This document shows positions 32,972 through 37,836 of a stretch of 37,836 nucleotides of DNA, piece after piece; the stretch's first letter is position 1; each line of letters starts with the position of its first letter. A model generated the notes under the pieces. That model ran no database searches. It worked only from the letters and a program-made list of their open reading frames with translations, and was not told the origin of the DNA. The translations under genes were made by a program, and so were the position numbers. The DNA comes from a virus. Location of the stretch: positions 7,276 to 45,111 of the IMG/VR virus record IMGVR_UViG_3300030393_000001; one strand, 5' to 3'.

Positions 32972-33155
32972 ATTTCACCACGTCTTTCTCGGTGACGCGA
33001 GACCAGCCGTCCGCCGTCTTGAAGCGTACGCCGTATCCCACAAGCGCCTGACGCTTGTGCACTTCAAACCAAGAGGCTTCCAGCATAATGAAGCGCAGGC
33101 GCTCCGCTGACCGTGCGGCCTTATCCCGCGATACGAATAGTGCATGTTCACTCAT
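32961..33155 (-). CDS. Small early protein of 64 residues
   Basis: A TAGGAG ribosome binding site precedes the ATG. The product (MSEHALFVSRDKAARSAERLRFIMLEASWFEV...) has a basic helix and a short strand region ending DGWSRVTEKDVVKYGL. Unknown. Confidence 0.65.
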   Translation of the reverse strand: MSEHALFVSRDKAARSAERLRFIMLEASWFEVHKRQALVGYGVRFKTADGWSRVTEKDVVKYGL

Positions 33156-33170
33156 TGCCCGGCTCCTAAG

Positions 33171-33245
33171 CTAGAGTTTCGTTAGACCCACTGCCACAGT
33201 AAAAGCGACGAGGGCCACTAAAAACAGTACCATGTCGGGTGCCAT
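33171..33245 (-). CDS. Membrane micro-peptide of 24 residues (twin 1)
   Basis: ATG 33245 shares a base with the stop of the upstream gene (TAATG). The product is a single hydrophobic helix, MAPDMVLFLVALVAFTVAVG plus LTKL. It shares VAFTVAV with the 22-residue peptide at 33823-33891. Coupled start, absence of other coding content and the match between the two peptides support it as real. Confidence 0.6.
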   Translation of the reverse strand: MAPDMVLFLVALVAFTVAVGLTKL

Positions 33246-33433
33246 TAGACACGCTTAACCGTCACGGACTCGGACACTTCCGAGTAATCCAGGTCGCCGC
33301 GATCCATCAAGCCTACTTCGATACGCGTCACTGCGACGAGCATGTTATGGCGACCAAACACATGTAGTGTTTCGCGCTTGTTGCCGGGACGAGTGGTCTG
33401 GATTGCCCACAGTTCATTTTCAAAGGTAGTCAT
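33245..33433 (-). CDS. Small early protein of 62 residues
   Basis: The product (MTTFENELWAIQTTRPGNKRETLHVFGRHNML...) has alternating strands and ends in SEVSESVTVKRV. A weak AAAGA lies before the ATG. The stop overlaps the start of the 24-residue peptide. Unknown. Confidence 0.65.
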   Translation of the reverse strand: MTTFENELWAIQTTRPGNKRETLHVFGRHNMLVAVTRIEVGLMDRGDLDYSEVSESVTVKRV

Positions 33434-33468
33434 AGCGTTATCTTTCGATGAGGGAAGGGGGGTACGAG

Positions 33469-33792
33469 TTACACGTACGGAGCTTGGTTATAGATCCACT
33501 GTCCGTCAGCCGTGAACTCGCTTTTTGGGTCTTTAGTGCGCTTACGCTTGTCAACGAAACGCGACAGATACTGCAAACCTGTCATAAGTACAGCCATCAT
33601 TAGACCCGCCATGATGGCCACTAGGAGGCCTGTTAGAGTACCAGCGAATGCTACTGCCATAGCGACAGTGAATGTCACGTCTACCAGTGTTGCATGCTTG
33701 ATCATGCGCTTGATGCCGAACACCCGCGCACCTGTAACGAGTACAGCAGCGACAGTGGCGGCAGACGCGCCGAGTATGAAACCAATGGCCAC
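33469..33792 (-). CDS. Early membrane protein of 107 residues
   Basis: GTG start at 33792 behind AGGAGG. Three hydrophobic segments: IGFILGASAATVAAVLVTGA, LVDVTFTVAMAVAFAGTLTG and LLVAIMAGLMMAVLMTGL, then a basic cytoplasmic tail (SRFVDKRKRTKDPKSEF). It lies between the two micro-peptides and contains a similar TFTVAMAVAFAG stretch. It may form a complex with them, for example acting on the inner membrane or in superinfection exclusion; this is inference. Confidence 0.7.
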   Translation of the reverse strand: MAIGFILGASAATVAAVLVTGARVFGIKRMIKHATLVDVTFTVAMAVAFAGTLTGLLVAIMAGLMMAVLMTGLQYLSRFVDKRKRTKDPKSEFTADGQWIYNQAPYV

Positions 33793-33822
33793 AGTACGGC
33801 CTCCTATTGTTGTGTGAAGCGG

Positions 33823-33891
33823 CTAGTAGTACGCCAGCAGAAGTAGCACGGCCACTGTAAAGGCCACGCCTATTGCAAAACCTAGGATCAT
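33823..33891 (-). CDS. Membrane micro-peptide of 22 residues (twin 2)
   Basis: ATG 33891 overlaps the stop of the first early gene (ATGA). The product is one hydrophobic helix, MILGFAIGVAFTVAVLLLLA plus YY. VAFTVAV is shared with the peptide at 33171-33245. No ribosome binding site of its own is obvious, so it probably depends on coupled translation. Confidence 0.6.
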   Translation of the reverse strand: MILGFAIGVAFTVAVLLLLAYY

Positions 33892-34436
33892 ACCGGCTCG
33901 CCTTGCTCCAGCGGATCTGCGTCTTCCTTGACCAACGAGCGCAGAGCGGCCAGCTGATCTGGGTCGATGCTGTCTTCTGCGTTGTGCTTGGCGGCGCGCT
34001 TGTCAATCTTGGACACAAACGCCTTAAGCAGCACGTTGAGGCTTACAGGCGCAGGATCTGGCTCTGGTGTGGCGTTGAACCAGAAAGTCTTGGCCACTGC
34101 CAAGTCAGCCAACTCAAAGCCCTTGGCCTTCGCCTTGTTGGCGTGGAACATATGGGCGTTGTCACCTTCTGTGATGTACTCAAACCCGAGGTTTGTCTCA
34201 ACCCACGCCACGATGGCGTTGCGGCGCACGCCCTTGAAAAGTTGTTTCTTGTCCACCAGCATGTTGATACGCTTGACCGCAGGACGCACGTCGCCCGTCT
34301 CTTTCCAGCGCGTGGCAACGGCGTGCAAGTACAGTTGGATGTCCATCTGCAACGCCTTGCCGCGAGTGTTGATGTCAGCCACAGCCAGCGCAAAGCTGTC
34401 GTCGCTATCAGTCTTGTTCAGTGCATTATAGTCCAT
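33888..34436 (-). CDS. First early gene, protein of 182 residues, unknown
   Basis: GGAGAG before the ATG, and a stem-loop (34453-34466) just upstream. It is the first gene transcribed after the terminus region, the place of gp0.3 in T7, which blocks host restriction. The product is helical (MDYNALNKTDSDDSFALAVADINTRG..., KRINMLVDKKQLFKGVRRNAIVAWVETNLGFEYI) with an acidic end (VKEDADPLEQGEPV). It does not resemble gp0.3 by sequence. An early counter-defence or host-control role is inferred only from position. Confidence 0.8.
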   Translation of the reverse strand: MDYNALNKTDSDDSFALAVADINTRGKALQMDIQLYLHAVATRWKETGDVRPAVKRINMLVDKKQLFKGVRRNAIVAWVETNLGFEYITEGDNAHMFHANKAKAKGFELADLAVAKTFWFNATPEPDPAPVSLNVLLKAFVSKIDKRAAKHNAEDSIDPDQLAALRSLVKEDADPLEQGEPV

Positions 34437-34452
34437 AGTGCTCTCCAGTTGT

Positions 34453-34466
34453 TAGGCGAACGCCTA
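34453..34466 (-). promoter_or_regulatory. Leader hairpin upstream of the first early gene (TAGGCG/CGCCTA)
   Basis: A perfect 6-bp inverted repeat with two bases between, located a few bases before the GGAGAG of the 182-residue gene. The same stem, one base pair longer and with a 7-base loop, precedes the tail tube A gene at 10089-10109. Likely an mRNA end or processing element. Confidence 0.45.
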
Positions 34467-35335
34467 GCCCGGTTATCCCGTCAAGCTAGACGCTCTGTGA
34501 TTGACACATTGCTGCACTACGCGTCCTATTTGCTACCCTAGTCCGACCAGTGGGCCCACCGTCATATAGCGGGTACGTTCGTGAGGTAGTGCAGACGGGT
34601 ATCAACCCGTAGTATTGTGGCAACTCCTACTTGCTCGCTATTGGATACAGAAGTGGCGATGCCTACTAGCCTCGTGTAGAAGCTATTCAAACTCGTCGTT
34701 TGCGGCAAGTGACTATGCGTCTATGTGGCCGCTATGGCTTATAATCGTTTCAATTGGTCCTCCTGATGTAGTTGAAAAGATGCAGAGGGTAGAGAGAACC
34801 GCGTTCGGCCAGCCTGCGTCTCTACTCGCAAGCCCTACTAGGAGGTCTGATCTCTGCACCTATTCAACCACACCACACGCGGCCCATGTTGCTAATACAG
34901 GCCACGCATAGCGTGAGTTGTTCGCACCTATAACTTAGTGGCGTTTCAGTCGCATGAGTACACAGTAACCGCCCGTCTAAAGATTGTAAGCGGGATGCCG
35001 TGGCTTGCGCGACTGAGGCCCGTTAAGCCTAGTCTAGTGCTTGGTCCCCGTGCATTCGCTAGTATGCTCTTCGGATACGAGAACCCGTAGCTGCTTTTAC
35101 AAGGCGGCAGGCCGTAGGGCTGCTTAAACGCAATCAACCCCTAGCTCTTGCCAATCATCCCAAGCCCGATGCCCACTCTTTCAGAGGCACGCTGACTTGG
35201 ACAGCAATCCTTGACGACGTGTTCACCATCCGGTGACTTGTGTCGCTATGAGCACTTAGCGGCGTTTCCCGCATTCAGCTAGTCTAAGGTGCCAGCTACC
35301 CAACATCCGGCCAGTGCCTCCGGTGTCGCCTTGTT

Positions 35336-35364
35336 AGCTTAGTTTCTAGGGTTTAAGCTGTCAA
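35336..35364 (-). promoter_or_regulatory. Possible host sigma-70 promoter (early)
   Basis: On the coding strand TTGACA (35364-35359) is followed after 17 bases by TAAGCT (35341-35336). The -35 box is perfect and the spacing ideal, but the -10 box keeps only TAnnnT. The layout repeats at 35600-35628. Confidence 0.4.
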
Positions 35365-35599
35365 CCCCCCTATTTCGTGGCCGGTCATCGGCCTAAGCAT
35401 GTTATAGACTATGCGTGTCTAAGTCAGGGAATAGGTACGCTTTACAGCCTTTGTGAGCCTACAACGCTCAACCTAACCCTTGCACCCTTACAGGCGATAA
35501 CGAGCGGTATTCAATTCCCCGCTTAACCAGCTAGTTTGCTTGGTGCTAGCCACCCACCAGACAAGAGGGCTTTCGCTCAGTCCGTCTGGAATTGTCTTT

Positions 35600-35628
35600 A
35601 GCCTAGGTTACTCAGTTCAGGCTGTCAA
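35600..35628 (-). promoter_or_regulatory. Possible host sigma-70 promoter (early), second copy
   Basis: TTGACA (35628-35623) and, 17 bases on, TAGGCT (35605-35600). It shares TTGACAGCyT and the TARGCT box with the copy at 35336-35364. Tandem strong host promoters ahead of the early genes are known from T7 (A1, A2, A3). Confidence 0.4.
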
Positions 35629-35753
35629 CTGTCTTTCTATCCGGCTCTTGCTTGCTACCGTGGCTCTTATCGGTCTACGTGCTCTGGAGCTAATCCCGTG
35701 GGGTTGCTACCGTCTGCTGCGTTGTTCCGTGATTAGAGTTATAGGCTTACTAG

Positions 35754-35967
35754 CTATCAGAGTGCAACACCTTTCTTGCTATCAGATCCAACTATCTTAC
35801 TAGCCCTTGATTTCATTCACTGTTCTAGCCTTGGACCTAGCCCTATCCCGGCCCTATCATAGCTCTATCATTCATCTATCAGCTATCATCAGCCTAGCTC
35901 TAGCCTAGCCCTATCATGATCTATGCATGCATTCCCTACCCCATACCAGCTCTATGCTAGCTCTATC
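35754..35967. repeat. CTATC repeat array, partly phased at 11 bp
   Basis: CTATC occurs ten times: 35754, 35779, 35792, 35843, 35854, 35865, 35876, 35883, 35911 and 35963. Four successive copies (35843 to 35876) are exactly 11 bases apart, close to one helical turn, so they face one side of the DNA. Between them CCTAGCCC and AGCTC recur. The layout is like short repeats near the ends of T7 DNA. A protein-binding or replication/packaging role is inferred. Confidence 0.7.
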
Positions 35968-35973
35968 CCGTCC

Positions 35974-36001
35974 CCATCTACGATGGTTTTGAGACAGATA
36001 C
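35974..36001 (-). promoter_or_regulatory. TATCTGTCTC element with CCATC-GTA-GATGG hairpin (concatemer-junction-like)
   Basis: On the coding strand GTATCTGTCTC (36001-35991) is followed by four bases and the 5-bp hairpin CCATC-GTA-GATGG (35986-35974). The element starts 36 bases downstream of the promoter start at 36037. The copy in the late leader (14543-14568) has CTATC-GTA-GATAG: the second base pair changes from C-G to T-A with pairing kept. ATCTGT resembles the class II pause site of T7 RNA polymerase (ATCTGTT) at the concatemer junction. Confidence 0.55.
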
Positions 36002-36035
36002 AGGCCCCGTAACAATCATCACATCCGGCTTTTAT

Positions 36036-36055
36036 CCTATAGGGGACCATAAGCC
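36036..36055 (-). promoter_or_regulatory. Phage RNA polymerase promoter in the terminus region
   Basis: On the coding strand it reads CTTATGGTCCCCTATAGGAT, the same core as the promoters at 11172 and 14608 but with A/T and T/A changes at two sites, and ending even more like T7 (CTATAGGA). Likely start is the G at 36037. By place it matches the T7 terminal promoters phi-OR or phi-OL, used for replication start and packaging. Confidence 0.75.
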
Positions 36056-36104
36056 ATGCCAGCCCTAGCCCTTGGTGTATCCCAGCCCGTCACCCTGTGC
36101 AAAA

Positions 36105-36114
36105 GAGACAGATA
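36105..36114 (-). promoter_or_regulatory. Further TATCTGTCTC copy
   Basis: TATCTGTCTC on the coding strand, followed further on by GACGGG as in the copy at 35991-36001, but without the hairpin. It lies upstream of the terminus promoter. Only three copies of this decamer are seen in the window. Confidence 0.45.
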
Positions 36115-36335
36115 GGCCGTGGCCCGGCACGCTCCCCTGAGCGCTAGCCCTGTGGCGTCTACCGGGTGTACCCTGCCTACCCTACCCCGGCTGGCCTTGG
36201 CCTTGTCCTGCGTACGTAGAATGAAGCGCACGCGCGCGGTTACAGAGGCTAGCCCCGGTTGTCAACAGGGACGGGCCATGGGGGAAATCCCCGAGCGACA
36301 TTGGATAGAGACCCCTTCACGAAATTTTATAGTAA

Positions 36336-36378
36336 TCCTGAGAAACCCTGAGTGCTAGCCCTGAGTGCAAGCCCTAAG
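36336..36378. repeat. CCCTGAG/CCCTAAG heptamer repeats at the end of the late genes
   Basis: On the plus strand the heptamer occurs as TCCTGAG 36336, CCCTGAG 36346, CCCTGAG 36359 and CCCTAAG 36372; the last three are exactly 13 bases apart, in units CCCTGAGTGCWAG. The last unit overlaps the stop codon of the gene at 36374. T7 has CCTAAAG-type heptamers about 12 bases apart next to its terminal repeats, which these resemble in sequence, spacing and place. Confidence 0.6.
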
Positions 36379-36604
36379 CGGGCACGATGTTTCGATCTTC
36401 GAACACTGCCTTCGAGCAATGGTACACATCGTCGTCCTTGAGCCAGCATACATAGTCACCATGGAGAGGCTTTTCGTAGCACTTGAACCGAACGCCGTCA
36501 ACTTCGGCCTCGGACTGTTCTGGCCAGTAAAGGATGGACGCGTGCGCGGGGATCTGAGCGGCGGATCGGGTGATTGGGCGGGATTGGTAGTCCTTGAATT
36601 GCAT
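36374..36604 (-). CDS. Small protein of 76 residues, last late gene, unknown
   Basis: GGAG lies seven bases before the ATG. The product (MQFKDYQSRPITRSAAQIPAHASILYWPE...) has paired strands (VDGVRFKCYEKPLHGDYVCWLKDDDVYHCSKAVF) and three cysteines. No motif recognised. It borders the terminus region. A longer frame on the same strand (36355-36675) is a low-complexity shadow. Confidence 0.65.
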   Translation of the reverse strand: MQFKDYQSRPITRSAAQIPAHASILYWPEQSEAEVDGVRFKCYEKPLHGDYVCWLKDDDVYHCSKAVFEDRNIVPA

Positions 36605-36710
36605 GATTTGGCTCCATTTCCGGCGATCTCAGCGCCTGTAGAGAGATTTATGGATGGTTGTGGCCGGAAGCCCATTACAGGCTCCCAGATCGGCTTATTT
36701 CAAGCCATAA

Positions 36711-37040
36711 TTAGGCGATCACGACGGCCAGAGGGCCGGAAACAACCTCGTCAACCTCAATGAACACGGTAGACTGGTCGGCTGGGGTCTGAACCCAGAT
36801 GGATTGTTCGGCGGCGTTGGCTGTGAGCATGACTGTGACAGCTTCGTCGGCCACAGAGGCCACGCCAGCAGAAGTAGAGACGCCGGGATCGGTCACACCG
36901 GGTGCAACTCTGGATGCCTGAGAGGTACGGACGACCAGAACGCCGGAGTTTACGTTTTCTAGGATCTCGCCGGATGCTTTCAGGTCGTGCCAGTCAACGG
37001 CAGCAGTGGCAGAGGCTTTGGATGCGCGATATTGAGACAT
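36711..37040 (-). CDS. Protein of 109 residues, possible structural accessory protein
   Basis: AAAGGA precedes the ATG, with a stem-loop upstream. The product (MSQYRASKASATAAVDWHDLKASGEILEN...) is rich in Ala, Val, Ser and Thr with regular beta strands (GVLVVRTSQAS, AVTVMLTANAAEQSIWVQTPADQSTVFIEV), as in small head-decoration or tail-fibre-attached proteins. Its neighbour at 37102 is also beta-rich. Role inferred from composition and place. Confidence 0.65.
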   Translation of the reverse strand: MSQYRASKASATAAVDWHDLKASGEILENVNSGVLVVRTSQASRVAPGVTDPGVSTSAGVASVADEAVTVMLTANAAEQSIWVQTPADQSTVFIEVDEVVSGPLAVVIA

Positions 37041-37059
37041 AGATAGTCCTTTCTTTGGT

Positions 37060-37090
37060 GCGGAGCCGACTGCTAGGCCGGTGTCTCCGC
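37060..37090 (-). promoter_or_regulatory. Stem-loop between two late genes
   Basis: GCGGAG (37060-37065) pairs with CTCCGC (37085-37090), with CCG/CGG pairing inside. No T-run follows in the transcript. It lies directly before the ribosome binding site of the 109-residue gene, which suggests an mRNA processing site. Confidence 0.5.
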
Positions 37091-37101
37091 GAGTGTTAAG
37101 A

Positions 37102-37836
37102 TTAGTTAGTGCTAGACGCCTCGATCAGACCATCGTTGCTAAGATAGTCTGCGAACACGTGCAACTCAGAAATGATCAGGTTGCCTATTGTCGCGATTTC
37201 AAGGTCGTGACCCAGAATGTTCGGGACACCTGACGGAGTTTTGCCGGGTGTCAGCACGCCATCGGATGCGCCGCGAACTGACGTAGAAGAATGCCGACTT
37301 GCATAGCTGAACGGCACATGTACACCGGGTGCTTTGTCAGTGTCAGATGTGCTTGCGTTGTCCGACACGCCGCCGACCCTGTGAATGAAGAACATTTGGC
37401 CAGTATCTACGCCGTTGGTTGAGTGGTCGTAAGATATTTTATCGTCGGACCCGGCGTCGAGGGTAAGTACCCGGACGGTGGAGAACGCATCCTCATCCTC
37501 GTAGGTCATGTAACCCTTGACGACAAAGGACAACGCGTCTGGCATGGTGACTTTGCGCACTGTGGCGCTACGGTAAAGTGTAGTTGCTCCTAAGTCGAAA
37601 GACGCTAGCTGAATGTGCACATTGCCACCTGTTCCGGTAAAGAAGCCTGAAAATTTTCCAACTTGGTCGTTGATCCCAAAGTCTAGAAGGTTTCTATCAC
37701 CTGATGCACTGGTCCCAACCCCCGCGACCCGCCTATTCGTCACATTAGCAATGTCAATTTCCACCAAATACAGTTCATCTAACTCGGTAGCAAACTGCTG
37801 TGTTGCGAACCCTGCAAGGTCATCCGGCAGATTGGC
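37102..37836 (-). CDS. C-terminal part of a beta-rich protein, possibly structural (start beyond window)
   Basis: The frame is open to the right edge, giving the last 244 residues. It is not complete at the TTG at 37767, because in-frame codons continue to the edge (…ANLPDDLAGFATQQFATELD). The part shown is rich in Gly, Ser, Thr and Asp with many strands (GKFSGFFTGTGGNVHIQLASF, LSFVVKGYMTYEDEDAFSTVRVLTLDAG). It ends HVFADYLSNDGLIEASSTN. Composition fits a receptor-binding or tail-fibre tip, or a fold like lectin or concanavalin, but nothing is recognised with certainty. Confidence 0.65.
   Translation of the reverse strand, partial: ANLPDDLAGFATQQFATELDELYLVEIDIANVTNRRVAGVGTSASGDRNLLDFGINDQVGKFSGFFTGTGGNVHIQLASFDLGATTLYRSATVRKVTMPDALSFVVKGYMTYEDEDAFSTVRVLTLDAGSDDKISYDHSTNGVDTGQMFFIHRVGGVSDNASTSDTDKAPGVHVPFSYASRHSSTSVRGASDGVLTPGKTPSGVPNILGHDLEIATIGNLIISELHVFADYLSNDGLIEASSTN

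Larger units (their letters stand above)
34437..36373. other. Gene-free terminus region, 1.9 kb, between late and early genes
   Basis: No coding frame with a credible start is seen on either strand; the few open frames begin at TTG without a ribosome binding site or match no protein pattern. From right to left it contains CCCTGAG repeats, a TATCTGTCTC copy, a phage promoter, a second TATCTGTCTC copy with hairpin, a CTATC array, and two TTGACA boxes with spaced TARGCT. In 34600-35330 I see only short inverted repeats, for example ACGGGT-ATCA-ACCCGT at 34595-34610 and CAGTCGC/GCGACTG at 34947 and 35009. In T7-like genomes the terminal repeat and the early host promoters lie between the last late gene and the first early gene, so this should be that region. 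It is richer in C and T on the plus strand than the genes, and rich in CTAG. Confidence 0.7.

Noticed and set aside
34592-34613. ACGGGT-ATCA-ACCCGT and other inverted repeats as a tRNA
   Set aside because: No acceptor, D or T arm pattern (no GGTTCGA-type arm) around it. I found no tRNA gene or CRISPR array in the window.
34615-34911. Plus-strand frame of 98 codons in the gene-free region
   Set aside because: TTG start without ribosome binding site, odd composition (many Ser, Trp, Cys), opposite direction; taken as chance.
34946-35137. Minus-strand frame of 63 codons in the gene-free region
   Set aside because: Right direction but no ribosome binding site, not packed against a neighbour, and the product looks like translated non-coding DNA.
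35540-35803. Plus-strand frame of 87 codons, hydrophobic product
   Set aside because: It begins with TTG, has no ribosome binding site and runs against all other genes. Its codons follow the CT-rich character of the terminus region.
36355-36675. Minus-strand frame of 106 codons over the 76-residue gene
   Set aside because: Low-complexity Ser/Thr/Arg/Pro product typical of a shadow frame; the 76-residue frame has the better ribosome binding site and a protein-like sequence.

Overview
The window is most of the genome of a T7-like podovirus (short-tailed lytic phage with its own single-subunit RNA polymerase). Every gene I can support reads on the minus strand, so transcription runs from high to low coordinates. 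The T7 order of replication genes, RNA polymerase, portal, scaffold, capsid, tail tube proteins and internal virion proteins is recognisable. The host is a Gram-negative bacterium. An exported Clp/crotonase-fold protein at 29830-30333 of a type I associate with alphaproteobacteria hints at an alphaproteobacterial, possibly marine, host; this is inference. Both ends are cut inside genes. Terminase, tail fibre, holin and endolysin genes are not visible and probably lie in the missing part between the left and right ends of the window.

In transcription order, the right edge (37836-36374) holds the 3' part of an unrecognised, possibly structural, gene and two small genes, probably the end of the late region. 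A 1.9 kb gene-free stretch (36373-34437) follows. It carries a phage-type promoter, CCCTGAG and CTATC repeat arrays, copies of a TATCTGTCTC element resembling the T7 RNA polymerase pause site at the concatemer junction, and TTGACA boxes resembling host promoters. I read it as the genome-terminus region with the early promoters. Next come about 15 small early genes (34436-29486), mostly unrecognised and often overlapping by ATGA or TAATG. They include two 22-24 residue membrane peptides and the exported Clp-like protein.

The replication and nucleic-acid module (29541-17108) holds primase, a separate DnaB-type helicase, a metallophosphoesterase, a P-loop (deoxy)nucleotide kinase, an ATP-dependent ligase, a nucleotidyltransferase-like protein, T7-type DNA polymerase, a probable ssDNA-binding protein with an acidic tail, a 5'-3' exonuclease and an endonuclease VII-type resolvase. 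The RNA polymerase gene (17111-14631) follows. A second phage-type promoter lies directly behind it and opens the morphogenesis module: small proteins, GNAT-like protein, portal and scaffold. A third promoter precedes the major capsid gene, which ends in a strong terminator, as in T7. The tail tube proteins and the internal virion proteins follow to the left edge.

The three promoter copies share the core CTTATGGWCCCCTATWGGA on the coding strand. This looks like a T7-family promoter that has diverged together with the polymerase encoded here. The main points for follow-up are this promoter set, the terminus architecture, the possible nucleic-acid end-repair cluster (phosphoesterase, kinase, ligase, nucleotidyltransferase), the lytic transglycosylase-like domain inside the large internal virion protein, and the early-gene cluster.
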